NCBI RefSeq assembly: GCF_001639105.2
Contig: NZ_CP015285.1
Coordinates: 62,001 to 126,000, forward strand
Direction of reading: 5' to 3'
DNA: 64,000 nt
Origin: Azospirillum humicireducens
Lineage (GTDB): Bacteria; Pseudomonadota; Alphaproteobacteria; Azospirillales; Azospirillaceae
Position 1 is the stretch's first letter, and each line of letters starts with the position of its first letter. A program made the position numbers and the translations under genes. The notes below the pieces were generated by a model, which was given only the letters and a program-made list of their open reading frames with translations, had not been told where the DNA came from and ran no database searches. Positions 45,456-54,457 of the stretch are shown in pieces.

Positions 45456-48400
45456 ATGACCGGTTGGTCCGCTACCTGGATACGCGGCTTTGCCCTGCTG
45501 CTGGTGCTGCTGGCGATGGCGGCTTCGTCCCTGCCGGTGGAGGTGTGGGCGACGGCGCCGAACCGGACCGTGCTGGTGCTGCATTCCTACCACCAGGGCT
45601 ATGAATGGACCGACGATCAGGCGGCCGGCATCGACGAGGAGCTGGCGGCCTCGGCGCCCAACGCGATCGCCATTCCCTATCACCTCGACTGGAAGCGCTT
45701 TCCGGATGTGGCCGGGCTCCATCGGTTACGGGCGTTGGTCGGCCACCGGCACCCAAAGGGCACCGTCGACGCCATCATCGCCACCGACGACGCGGCTTTG
45801 GCCTTTGCGGTCGAGTTGCGGCGGGAGATTTATGGGCCGGTGCCGCTGGTGCATGGCGGCGTCATCGGCGCCTCGGCCCGCCTGCTGACGGAGGGCGAAT
45901 CGAATGTGATCGGGGTCGCCGAAGCCAAGGACGTCGAAGGCACGCTGCGCATGGCGATGGCGGCCAATCCCGGACTGCGCCGCCTGTTCGTCCTGCGCGA
46001 CAACACGGAATCGGGAAGGGCGCTGGATACCCTGATCGATGACCTTGCCGCTTCCGGCCGCTTTCCCGCCGGGCTCGAACGGCAGATCCTGCCAGACATG
46101 GCTTTCGCGCGGCTGGAGGAGCGGCTGACGACCCTGCCGCCGGACAGCGCCGTGCTGCTGGGCACCTATGCGACCGACCGTGACGGTCTGGTCCTGCCGC
46201 CCGAGCAGTTCCTGCAGCTGATGAGCGAGAAGAGCAGTGTGCCGATCTATGGCCTGCAGGAGTATCTGCTGGGCCGGGGCATCGCCGGCGGCAGTCTGCT
46301 GAGCGCGCAGGCGCATGGACGGGCGGTCGGCGCGGTGGCCGCGGCGATCATGAACGGAAAATCCACCGCTTCGCTGCCGACGGAGAGGGCGGACTCGGTC
46401 ATCCGGGCAATGGATTACCGGCAGGTACAGCGGTACGGGCTCGATCTGTCGCGGGTGGGACCGCTCGACCAGCTGCTCAACAAGCCCTTCTCCTTCCTGG
46501 AGACCTATCGCTCGCTGGTGGTGACGGTCGGCATCGTCATCGTGGTGCTGACGGTCATGGTGCTGATCCTGTCCTTCGCGCTGCGCCAGCGCCGGGCGGC
46601 CGAGGCGGCCCTGCTGCACAGCAATCTGGCGCTCGCCCAGTCGCGCCGGGATCTGCAGGACAGGCTGGACGAACTGACCGCCAGCAGGGAGGCGTTGTGC
46701 GAACGCGAGAAGCGGATGCGGCTGGTCGCGGAGGCGTCGCGCGACATCATCTGGACCTGGGACATCGCCGCCGACAGGCGTGTTCTCTCCGGCCGGGTGT
46801 CCGAACTGCTTGGGGTGGAGGCGACCAGCATCGCTTCGCGGGCGGCGTGGTGCGACCGCATCCACCCCGACGATTGCGACCAGGCGGAAGAGGCGCTGCA
46901 GCGCCACCTGTCCGGCGAGCTGCCGGAATACCGGGCCGAATACCGGGTCCGCCATCGCGATGGCAACTATCTGTGGTTCTATGCCACCGGCAAGGCCATG
47001 CATGACGGACAGGGCAGGCCGGTGATGATGGCCGGGTCCTACACCGACATCACGGCGGAGAAGCGGCAGCAGGACTGGCTGGATCATCTGGCCCATTTCG
47101 ATCCGCTGACCGGCCTGCCGAACCGCTTGACCCTGGAGCAGCATGTCGGCCGGCTGATCGCCGACGACAAGGCCGGAGGCACCGCCAAGCCGCTCGCCCT
47201 GCTGTTCATGGACATGGACAATTTCAAGTTCATCAACGACAGCTTCGGCCACAAGGCGGGCGACGAACTGCTGATGGCGCTCGGCCTGCGGATTCGCCGG
47301 GGGGTGGGCGAGGGGCTGTTCATCGCCAGGTTGGGCGGCGACGAGTTCGTCGTTGTCGTCCATGGCAGCGAGGCCGGCGAGCCGGCCGATGTGGCGCAGC
47401 GGCTGGAATATGCGTTGGCCGCCCCCTTCCTGGTGGAAGGCCAGCATTTCTTCGTCACCTGCAGCGTCGGCATCGCCCGCTATCCCTGGGACGGACGCTG
47501 CTTCGACGATCTGCTGCAGAATGCCGACACCGCCATGTACCGGGCCAAGGACAGCGGGCGCGGGCGCATCTGCACCTTCACCCCCGACATGAACCGGCGG
47601 GTGGTGGAGCGCATGCGGATGCTCAGCCGGGCGCGGCTGGCATTCGACCGCCAGTCCTTCAGCCTGCAATATCAGCCGCAGGTGGCGACGTCCGACGGCC
47701 GGGTCCGCGGATTCGAGGCGCTGATCCGTTGGACCGATGCGGAGCTGGGGCCGGTCTCCCCCGACCGTTTCATTCCGGTCTGCGAGGATTCGGGCCTGAT
47801 CGTCCCGCTCGGCCTGTGGGTGCTGGAAACGGCCTGCATCGAGGCGATGGGGCTGGCCTGCCGCGGCATCGGCGGCATCACGATGAGCGTCAACATGTCG
47901 GCGGTCCAGCTCGCCCAGAACGACTTCGTGCCGCGGGTGCTTGAGGTGCTGGACCGCACCGGGCTGCCGCCGAACCGGCTGGAACTGGAGATCACCGAAA
48001 CGCAGATGATCGGATCGCTGGACGCCGCCATCGACAAGCTGGACGCGCTGCGGCAGGCCGGCGTCCACATCGCCTTGGACGATTTCGGTACCGGCTATTC
48101 GTCGCTGACCTATCTGCGGACATTGCCGATCAACACGCTGAAGCTCGACAAGGCCTTCATCGACGACGTCCATCGCCGGACCGACGCGCGCAGCATGGTG
48201 GCGTCCATTTCGCGCATCGCCCACGACCTGAACCGCAATGTGGTGGCCGAGGGGGTGGAGGAGCTGGCCCAGTGGGAGGCGTTGTCGCGCATGGGCTGCG
48301 ATCTGATCCAGGGCTATTTCGTCAGCCGGCCGCTGGCTGCCGACCGCATCGATGGTTTTCTGGCGGCATGGGAGGAGCGGCGGAAGTCCCTGCCCATCGT

Positions 48401-48476
48401 CTCGCGCGACGACGTGGTGGTCGGCATGTCCAGCGCCGGGGCGAACCGGCAGCCGAATGGCCGCGAACTGGTCTGA
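45456..48476 (+). CDS. GGDEF-EAL protein with periplasmic ABC-substrate-binding-like sensor
   Basis: 1006 residues from the ATG at 45456 (GAGGGG upstream). A signal/membrane helix (FALLLVLLAMAASSLPV) leads to a periplasmic region of about 300 residues that begins NRTVLVLHSYHQGYEWTDDQ, typical of the ABC-substrate-binding sensor family. A second helix (about 353-380), a coiled coil, a PAS domain (WTWDIAADRRVLSGRVSELL), GGDEF at residues 627-631 (intact) and EAL at 754-756 with DDFGTGYSSL (intact) follow. The signature residues of both cyclase and phosphodiesterase are kept. No RxxD inhibition site is seen before GGDEF. It probably links an extracellular ligand to c-di-GMP level. Confidence 0.92.
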   Translation: MTGWSATWIRGFALLLVLLAMAASSLPVEVWATAPNRTVLVLHSYHQGYEWTDDQAAGIDEELAASAPNAIAIPYHLDWKRFPDVAGLHRLRALVGHRHPKGTVDAIIATDDAALAFAVELRREIYGPVPLVHGGVIGASARLLTEGESNVIGVAEAKDVEGTLRMAMAANPGLRRLFVLRDNTESGRALDTLIDDLAASGRFPAGLERQILPDMAFARLEERLTTLPPDSAVLLGTYATDRDGLVLPPEQFLQLMSEKSSVPIYGLQEYLLGRGIAGGSLLSAQAHGRAVGAVAAAIMNGKSTASLPTERADSVIRAMDYRQVQRYGLDLSRVGPLDQLLNKPFSFLETYRSLVVTVGIVIVVLTVMVLILSFALRQRRAAEAALLHSNLALAQSRRDLQDRLDELTASREALCEREKRMRLVAEASRDIIWTWDIAADRRVLSGRVSELLGVEATSIASRAAWCDRIHPDDCDQAEEALQRHLSGELPEYRAEYRVRHRDGNYLWFYATGKAMHDGQGRPVMMAGSYTDITAEKRQQDWLDHLAHFDPLTGLPNRLTLEQHVGRLIADDKAGGTAKPLALLFMDMDNFKFINDSFGHKAGDELLMALGLRIRRGVGEGLFIARLGGDEFVVVVHGSEAGEPADVAQRLEYALAAPFLVEGQHFFVTCSVGIARYPWDGRCFDDLLQNADTAMYRAKDSGRGRICTFTPDMNRRVVERMRMLSRARLAFDRQSFSLQYQPQVATSDGRVRGFEALIRWTDAELGPVSPDRFIPVCEDSGLIVPLGLWVLETACIEAMGLACRGIGGITMSVNMSAVQLAQNDFVPRVLEVLDRTGLPPNRLELEITETQMIGSLDAAIDKLDALRQAGVHIALDDFGTGYSSLTYLRTLPINTLKLDKAFIDDVHRRTDARSMVASISRIAHDLNRNVVAEGVEELAQWEALSRMGCDLIQGYFVSRPLAADRIDGFLAAWEERRKSLPIVSRDDVVVGMSSAGANRQPNGRELV

Positions 48477-48519
48477 CCGGAGGCCGGACGCCATCCTGCC
48501 GGCTGCCGCGGCCAACGAA

Positions 48520-48552
48520 AAAACGCCCCGCAGGCTGGCTGCGGGGCGTTTT
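48520..48552. terminator. bidirectional terminator
   Basis: AAAACGCCCCGCAG, GCTGG loop, CTGCGGGGCGTTTT: a perfect 14-bp stem between the convergent GGDEF-EAL gene and the 138-aa hypothetical. Confidence 0.92.
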
Positions 48553-48593
48553 CCGAAAGCGGGGCTCTGTCTGCCGGGGGCGGTGCCCCGGGA

Positions 48594-49010
48594 TCAATGC
48601 CGGGTGCGGGCTGGGGTGACGTAGACGCCGTCCCAATCGACGCCGAACAGGGCGTCGTCGCCGGCCTCTTCGACCAGATCGTCATATTCCTGGGCCTCGA
48701 TCAGCCCGAAGATGGACGCGGTGCCGGAGGCGTCGAGGTCGCAGGTCACCACATGGCCGCCCACCTCCACCGAGGTGAAGAACACTTCCGGCAGCTCCAT
48801 GCTGTCCAGGTCGGCGGTGACGGCGCTTTCGATCTCGTGGATGGTGCGGGAGGAGAGGGAGACCCGGAGCTTCGCCGCCTGGGAGGCCCAGACGATGCGC
48901 TTCACATGGGCCGGCTCCTTCATCTCCGCGACGCCCGGCGCCTCGTCGCCTTGGCCGGCCATCGCAATCATCCGGGAAACCAGGGTCGAGGTGCTGCTCG
49001 GTGCGCGCAT
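48594..49010 (-). CDS. hypothetical 138-aa protein
   Basis: An acidic, soluble protein with no signal peptide or membrane helix. The ATG at 49010 has GGAGG 5 nt upstream. Sequence features: AKLRVSLSSRTIHEIESAVT then ELPEVFFTSVEVGGHVVTC, and an acidic C-terminal region (QEYDDLVEEAGDDALFGVDW). No family is recognised. It is followed by a strong terminator and sits alone on its transcript. Confidence 0.7.
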   Translation of the reverse strand: MRAPSSTSTLVSRMIAMAGQGDEAPGVAEMKEPAHVKRIVWASQAAKLRVSLSSRTIHEIESAVTADLDSMELPEVFFTSVEVGGHVVTCDLDASGTASIFGLIEAQEYDDLVEEAGDDALFGVDWDGVYVTPARTRH

Positions 49011-49126
49011 GGAAGCCTCCGCTCGTTCGATGGCGACAGAGTTGCGCGCAGGCGGTTAACGGGGCCTTAAGCCGGGACCGGGGCCAAAGCCTTACTCCCA
49101 CTGAGGTATGGCCTATCCGATCGGTT

Positions 49127-50041
49127 CTAGCCGGCGGCGAGGGCGGAGGCGACTCCGGCGGCGACCCGCGCATTGTTGCGGATCAGCGCGATGTTGGCGG
49201 TCAGGCTGCGCCCGCCGGTGAGGTGCTCCAGCGCCGCCAGAAGATGGGGGGTGATGTCCTTCCCCTTGATTTCCTTGGCTTCCGCGTCGGCCAGCGCCTG
49301 GGCGACGGCGGCCTCCATGGCAGTGGCGTCCAGCTCGTCGGCGGGCGGGATCGGGTTCGCCAGCAGCACGCCGCCGTCCAGGCCAAGCTGCCATTTCGCG
49401 CGCAGGATGTCCGCCACCTCGGTCACGTTGTCACAGCGATGATCGACGGGCAGGCCGCTGCGGCGGCTGTAGAAGGCAGGAAATTCTTGCGTGCCGAAGC
49501 CGAGAACCGGGACTCCGCGGGTCTCCAGCACCTCAAGCGTCTTGGGCAGGTCGAGAATCGACTTGGCCCCGGCGCAGACAACGCAGACCGACGTGCGCGC
49601 TAGCTCGTCGAGGTCGGCGGAGATGTCGAAGCTGGTCTCCGCCCCGCGATGGACGCCGCCGATGCCGCCGGTGGCGAAGACGGAAATGCCGGCCAGCCCC
49701 GCCCCGATCATCGTCGCCGCCACGGTGGTCGCCCCCAGCGCCCGAGTCGCGATGGCGACGGGCAGGTCGCGGCGGCTGAGCTTGCGCACGGCATGGCCGC
49801 CGGTCGCCAGCCGCTCCAGCGCCTCGTCGTCCAGCCCGATGCGGATGCGCCCGTCCATCACCGCGATGGTGGCGGGGATGGCGCCGGCCGCCCGTACCTC
49901 CGCCTCCAGCGCGCGGGCGGTCTCCAGATTGCGGGGGTAGGGCATGCCGTGGGAGATCACCGTCGATTCGAGCGCCACCACCGGGCGCCCCATGGCAAGC
50001 GCGTCGGCGATCTCGGGCGTCGGCAGCAGGATCGGGTGCAT
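49127..50041 (-). CDS. psuG: pseudouridine-5'-phosphate glycosidase
   Basis: 304 residues. Family blocks: VVALESTVISHGMPYPRN, GGIGGVHRGAE, and CAGAKSILDLPKTLE with K160 in the position of the Schiff-base lysine. It splits pseudouridine 5'-phosphate into uracil and ribose 5-phosphate. The ATG at 50041 has GGAGA upstream. The usual PfkB-type pseudouridine kinase is not next to it here. The start is close to, and divergent from, the exonuclease gene. Confidence 0.93.
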   Translation of the reverse strand: MHPILLPTPEIADALAMGRPVVALESTVISHGMPYPRNLETARALEAEVRAAGAIPATIAVMDGRIRIGLDDEALERLATGGHAVRKLSRRDLPVAIATRALGATTVAATMIGAGLAGISVFATGGIGGVHRGAETSFDISADLDELARTSVCVVCAGAKSILDLPKTLEVLETRGVPVLGFGTQEFPAFYSRRSGLPVDHRCDNVTEVADILRAKWQLGLDGGVLLANPIPPADELDATAMEAAVAQALADAEAKEIKGKDITPHLLAALEHLTGGRSLTANIALIRNNARVAAGVASALAAG

Positions 50042-50081
50042 GCGCTGTGTCTCCGCTGTTGGGCGCCCTATATTAGGACGC

Positions 50082-51161
50082 ATGTCCGCTGCACACCAAT
50101 CCAATCCCGGCCAATCCAATCCGGGCCGCCCGCACCCCGACAGGTGGATCAGGGTCCTTCCCGAAGGGCTCTATGTCGAGCCGGGGGGCTTTTACATCGA
50201 CCCGGTGCGACCGGTGGAGCGCGCGGTCGTCACCCACGGCCATTCCGACCATGCGAGGCCGGGAAACCGCCATGTGCTGGCGACGCCCGGCACGCTTGCC
50301 ATCATGCGCCAGCGGATGGGGGAGGGGGTGGGGGGAAGCCTGCAAGCGCTGGAGTATGGCGAGACCTTGCGCATCGGCGATGTCGATGTGCGGCTGGTGC
50401 CGGCCGGCCATGTGCTGGGCAGCGCCCAGGTTGTGCTGGAGCATGCCGGGTCGCGGGTGGTGGTGTCGGGCGATTACAAGCGCCGCCTCGACCGCACCTG
50501 TGCGCCGTTCGAGCCGGTGCCCTGTGACGTCTTCGTCACCGAGGCGACCTTCGGCCTGCCGGTGTTCCGCCACCCGCCCGACCTGGGCGAGGTGGGGAAG
50601 CTGCTGCATTCGATGGCGCTGTTCCCGGAGCGCAGCCATGTCGTCGGCGTCTATGCGCTGGGCAAATGCCAGCGGCTGATCACGCTGCTGCGGGCGGCTG
50701 GATACGACCGGCCGATCTGGCTGCATGGCGCGCTGGAGCCGCTGTGCCGGCTCTATCGCGATCTGGGGGTGGAACTGGGGGAGCTGCGGCCGGCGACCGT
50801 GGCGGCGAAGGAGGAGCTGAAGGGCGCCCTGGTGCTGGCCCCGCCGGCAGCGGTGGCCGACCGCTGGGCGCGGCGGCTGGCCGATCCGGTGGTGGCGGTG
50901 GCGTCGGGCTGGATGCGGGTGCGCCAGCGTGCCCGCCAGCGCGGGGTGGAACTGCCGCTGGTCATCTCCGACCATGCCGATTGGGACGAGCTGTGCCAAA
51001 CGCTGGCGGATGTCGGCGCGCCGGAGGTGTGGGTGACGCATGGGCGGGAGGAGGCGCTGGTCCATTACGCCAGCAGCCGCGGCATCCGTGCCCGCGCGCT
51101 GGCGCTGATCGGCTTCGAGGACGAGGATTCGGAAGGGCTGCCGGGAGGAGAGGCGTCGTGA
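50082..51161 (+). CDS. ligase-associated metallo-beta-lactamase-fold exonuclease
   Basis: 359 residues. The metal motif is VVTHGHSDHARPGNRHV, further conserved blocks are PAGHVLGSAQVVLEHAG and VVSGDYKRRLDRT, and a late DHADWDEL carries a ligand. This matches the ligase-associated DNA exonuclease family, related to CPSF-type nucleases. Its stop overlaps the start of the DNA ligase gene (GTGA), so the two are translated together and probably act in the same repair step. The companion DEXH helicase found with this pair in many bacteria is not adjacent. Confidence 0.88.
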   Translation: MSAAHQSNPGQSNPGRPHPDRWIRVLPEGLYVEPGGFYIDPVRPVERAVVTHGHSDHARPGNRHVLATPGTLAIMRQRMGEGVGGSLQALEYGETLRIGDVDVRLVPAGHVLGSAQVVLEHAGSRVVVSGDYKRRLDRTCAPFEPVPCDVFVTEATFGLPVFRHPPDLGEVGKLLHSMALFPERSHVVGVYALGKCQRLITLLRAAGYDRPIWLHGALEPLCRLYRDLGVELGELRPATVAAKEELKGALVLAPPAAVADRWARRLADPVVAVASGWMRVRQRARQRGVELPLVISDHADWDELCQTLADVGAPEVWVTHGREEALVHYASSRGIRARALALIGFEDEDSEGLPGGEAS

Positions 51162-52759
51162 ACCGCTTTGCCGCGCTGATCGACGCGCTGGTCTTCATGC
51201 CGTCGCGCAACGGCAAGATCCGCCTGCTGGTCGAGCATTTCGCCACCGCGCCCGACCCCGAGCGCGGCTGGGCGCTGGCGGCGCTGACCGGAGCCCTGAG
51301 CTTCCGGGAGGCCAAGCCGGCGGCGATCCGCGAACTGGCGGCGACCAGGGTCGATCCGCAGCTGCTGGCGCTGTCCTACGACTATGTCGGCGATCTGGCG
51401 GAGACGGTGGCGCTGATCTGGCCGGAGCGTGCTGAGAGGGCCAACAGCCTGCCGCCCAGCCTGAACGAGGTGGTGGAGGGCTTGCAGGCCGCCAGGCGCG
51501 GGCAGGTGATGGGGCTGGTGGAGGGGTGGCTCGACACGCTCGACTCGTCGGGGCGCTTCGCCCTGCTGAAGCTGATCACCGGGGCGCTGCGCATCGGCGT
51601 GTCGGCGCGGCTGGCCAAGACGGCGCTGGCGGACTGGGGCAAGGCGGCCCGGCCGGAGGTGAGCGTCGATGACGTGGAGGAGGTCTGGCACGGGCTGACC
51701 GCCCCCTATGCGGAGCTGTTCGCCTGGCTGGAGGGGCGGGCCGAGCGCCCGGCGACCGGGGCCGGCGCCGGGTTCCGCCCGATGATGCTGTCCCACCCGC
51801 TGGAGGAGGAGGACCGCGCCGCGCTCGATCCCGCCGCCTATGCCGCCGAATGGAAGTGGGACGGCATCCGCGTGCAGCTGGTGGCGCGGGATGGTGAGCG
51901 GCGGCTCTACAGCCGCACCGGCGACGACGTGTCCGGCGCCTTTCCCGACATCGTCGATCACATGAGCTTCGACGCGGTGCTGGACGGCGAGTTGCTGGTG
52001 GCGCGCGACGGGGTGGTGGCGCCCTTCAACGATCTGCAGCAGCGCCTCAACCGCAAGACGGTGACGGCGCAGATGTTGCGCGACGGACCGGCCTGGGTGC
52101 GGCTCTACGACATCCTGTTCGACGGCGGGGAGGATCTGCGCGGCCTGTCCTTCGTCGAGCGCCGCGCCCGGCTGGAGCGCTGGTTCGAGGCGGTGCAGCC
52201 GCGGCGGATGGATCTGTCGCCGCTGGTGCCCTTCGCCGGCTGGGACGATCTGGTGGCTCTGCGCGAGGGGGCGCGGGAGAACGGCATCGAAGGGCTGATG
52301 CTGAAGCGGCGCGACAGCGCCTATCTGGCCGGGCGGCCGAAGGGGCCATGGTTCAAGTGGAAGCGCGGGGCGCTGACGCTCGACACCGTGATGATGTACG
52401 CCCAGCGCGGCCACGGGAAGCGGTCGAGCTATTACTCCGACTACACCTTCGGCGTCTGGCGCGATCATGAGTTGGGCCGGGAGCTGGTGCCGGTCGGCAA
52501 GGCCTATTCAGGCTTCACCGACGCCGAACTGATCGAGCTGGACCGCTGGGTGCGCAACCACACCACCCGCCGCTACGGTCCGGTGCGCGAGGTGGAAGCC
52601 GGGCTGGTGCTGGAGGTCGCCTTCGACAGCGTGCATCCGTCCAACCGCCACAAGAGCGGGCTGGCGATGCGCTTCCCGCGCATCCACCGCATCCGCTGGG
52701 ACAAGCCGGCGCAGGAGGCCGACAGGCTGGAGACGCTGGCGGCGATGGTGGTGGGGTGA
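51158..52759 (+). CDS. ATP-dependent DNA ligase
   Basis: 533 residues from a GTG at 51158 (GGGAGGAGAGG upstream). An N-terminal DNA-binding domain precedes the nucleotidyltransferase core with K233 in the KWDG motif (AEWKWDGIRVQL), RLYSRTGDDVSGAFPD, VLDGELLVARDG and ENGIEGLMLKRRDSAYLAG. The OB domain follows (RGALTLDTVMMYAQRGHGKR). It is the type of bacterial ATP ligase associated with the exonuclease and distinct from the LigD repair ligases. It would be additional to the NAD-dependent LigA, which lies outside the window. Confidence 0.92.
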   Translation: MNRFAALIDALVFMPSRNGKIRLLVEHFATAPDPERGWALAALTGALSFREAKPAAIRELAATRVDPQLLALSYDYVGDLAETVALIWPERAERANSLPPSLNEVVEGLQAARRGQVMGLVEGWLDTLDSSGRFALLKLITGALRIGVSARLAKTALADWGKAARPEVSVDDVEEVWHGLTAPYAELFAWLEGRAERPATGAGAGFRPMMLSHPLEEEDRAALDPAAYAAEWKWDGIRVQLVARDGERRLYSRTGDDVSGAFPDIVDHMSFDAVLDGELLVARDGVVAPFNDLQQRLNRKTVTAQMLRDGPAWVRLYDILFDGGEDLRGLSFVERRARLERWFEAVQPRRMDLSPLVPFAGWDDLVALREGARENGIEGLMLKRRDSAYLAGRPKGPWFKWKRGALTLDTVMMYAQRGHGKRSSYYSDYTFGVWRDHELGRELVPVGKAYSGFTDAELIELDRWVRNHTTRRYGPVREVEAGLVLEVAFDSVHPSNRHKSGLAMRFPRIHRIRWDKPAQEADRLETLAAMVVG

Positions 52760-52786
52760 CGGGGGGCGATTGCGCCCTCGAGTTAT

Positions 52787-52905
52787 TGCCCCCTCCCCAA
52801 CCCTCCCCCGCTCACGCGGGAGAGGGGGCTGAGCGCGAGAGCGGCGGAGTTCCCTCTCCCACGATCGGACCGGCCTTCGGCCGGCCGAGGGTGGGGGAGG
52901 GGGCA
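52787..52905. repeat. palindromic intergenic repeat (ccctccccc family)
   Basis: Outer arms TGCCCCCTCCCCAACCCTC and GAGGGTGGGGGAGGGGGCA enclose CCCCGCTCACGCGGG and a GGCCTTCGGCC stem. Same family as 14371-14480. It fills the gap between the DNA ligase and the convergent oxygenase and may help end both transcripts. Confidence 0.8.
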
Positions 52906-52938
52906 CCGAACAAGCATTTCAGCGCAAGCGGCAACCCC

Positions 52939-53571
52939 TCAATACCCCTTCGCCTGTCCCCCGAACACGCCCTTGGCCCAGGCGCCGACGCGGTGGCGCC
53001 ATTGTTCGTGCCAGATGTAGACGCTGCCCTTGACCCAGTTCATCTGGATCGCGCGGCGCTGGCCTTCGAAGGGGTGGTGGCCGTGCCAGGAGGTGTCGCT
53101 GCGGCGGAAGCACATCAGGGTGCCTTCCTCCGGCGGAACCTCGGCGGCGTAATCCTCCAGGTTCTGGGAACGCAGGATGCGCAGACGGCCGCCGGTGGCC
53201 TCCCAGGGCGGATTCATGTAGATCAGCACCGTGATGACCTTGCTGGCCGAATCCTGATGGATCTTGCCGTCGGTCGGCCGGCACATGCCGCGCGCCGTGA
53301 ACATGGTCGGGTAGCCCGACAGGTCGAGCCCGAACTTGTCGGAGAAGGCCGTGCAGACCTCCGGCCCCTTCAGTTCGGCGATCAGCCGGTCGAAGCTCGG
53401 CCCTTGGGGGAAGACGCCCAGCGGGATCGAGCCGGGCCTGTCGACCTTGGGATAGTCGCGGTGCAGATCCTCGAGAAACTCGCGCTTCACGAAGCCCGGA
53501 ACGCACAGGAAGTCGTAGGGGTCGTGCTGCAGAGGGGTGGCGCGGAACTTGTCCAGATCGAGCATGGACAT
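52939..53571 (-). CDS. 2OG-Fe(II) oxygenase, paralog 1
   Basis: 210 residues. A double-stranded beta-helix enzyme: HxD in KIHQDSASKVITVLIYMNPP, distal His in SDTSWHGHHPFEG, and the 2OG-binding Arg in GQRRAIQMNWV. Start at 53571 (GGGAG upstream) or 53565. It hydroxylates an unknown substrate. It follows paralog 2 on the same strand, about 78 bp apart. The two share the same order of motifs but only limited similarity. Confidence 0.82.
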   Translation of the reverse strand: MSMLDLDKFRATPLQHDPYDFLCVPGFVKREFLEDLHRDYPKVDRPGSIPLGVFPQGPSFDRLIAELKGPEVCTAFSDKFGLDLSGYPTMFTARGMCRPTDGKIHQDSASKVITVLIYMNPPWEATGGRLRILRSQNLEDYAAEVPPEEGTLMCFRRSDTSWHGHHPFEGQRRAIQMNWVKGSVYIWHEQWRHRVGAWAKGVFGGQAKGY

Positions 53572-53649
53572 AGATACGAAACTCCCAAAGAGCGTGCCGA
53601 CGGTGGCTTTGCCCCCCAAAACCGGCGTCACTTAACCATGGCGGAAGTT

Positions 53650-54306
53650 TTATGCAATAGGTTTGTCAGGGAAGCAGAGCTCCTGCCGTGCCCGCCATTC
53701 GGGGCCGACATAGTTGACGATGATCGATTTGCGCACGCCGTCGATCGGACGTTTCTCGAAGCCATGCCAGGTGTTGCCGGCGGGGATGAAGATCAGCCCT
53801 TCGTTGAAGGCGTAGGGCGCGCGGGCGACCACCGTCCGCGTCTCGTCCAGCACATCGGTGCCCCAGTGCGAGCAGTTCGGCCCCTTCGAGAGATAGATCA
53901 GCATCGTGAATTTCTTGACGCCGATGTCGGTGTGCGGCTCCAGCCAGAAGCCGTCGGTGTCCTGGCAATATTCGATGCGCAGGCTGGTGCCGGTCAGGTC
54001 GACGTTGCAGGTGCGCTGGATCGCCTCCACCACCGGGCGGCCCTGGAAGGCCTGGGCGAGGGTCTCGCACACCGCGTATTTCGCCCGGTTCTCCTCGCCG
54101 AAATAGGTGCGCGACGCGTTGTTGGTCTCGCGCTTGCCGTAGGTGTCGGACACCCGCGGCGGCCCCCAGGGCAGGGCGGCGATGGCGTCGGCGTCCTCCT
54201 CCGGCAGGGCTTCGGACAGGAGCCAGTGAGTGTAGGGCGTCTCGGACAGCCGGCTGCGCTCCAGGCAGCGCAGGAAGGAGGCGGAAACGGCGTCGGCGGT
54301 GGTCAT
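53650..54306 (-). CDS. 2OG-Fe(II) oxygenase, paralog 2
   Basis: 218 residues from the ATG at 54306. HxD in WLEPHTDIGVKKFTMLIYLS, distal His in IPAGNTWHGFEKR, Arg in GVRKSIIVNYVG. An N-terminal domain (about 1-110) has no match. It lies between paralog 1 and the ELM1-family gene, same strand. The motif style (EPHTDIG..KKFTMLIYL) resembles oxygenases of cell-surface polysaccharide or small-molecule clusters, which is only suggestive. Confidence 0.82.
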   Translation of the reverse strand: MTTADAVSASFLRCLERSRLSETPYTHWLLSEALPEEDADAIAALPWGPPRVSDTYGKRETNNASRTYFGEENRAKYAVCETLAQAFQGRPVVEAIQRTCNVDLTGTSLRIEYCQDTDGFWLEPHTDIGVKKFTMLIYLSKGPNCSHWGTDVLDETRTVVARAPYAFNEGLIFIPAGNTWHGFEKRPIDGVRKSIIVNYVGPEWRARQELCFPDKPIA

Positions 54307-54411
54307 GATGGCGAAGGGTCCGGGTCCAGGGGCGTCCGGTTCGGGACGGTCGGTTTGCCGGCGCTTATGCCATGGCCCGTGGACGAACGCCGCCCCCAAA
54401 CCGGCCGTATC

Positions 54412-54451
54412 GGTGGGGTGCGCGCATTGGCCGCGCCCGCACCCCGCCACC
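54412..54451 (-). terminator. GC-rich hairpin between ELM1-family gene and oxygenase
   Basis: GGTGGGGTGCG and CGCACCCCGCCACC pair with one bulged base. It lies directly after the ELM1-family stop on the minus strand and could terminate or modulate read-through into the oxygenases. Confidence 0.5.
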
Positions 54452-54457
54452 CCATCG

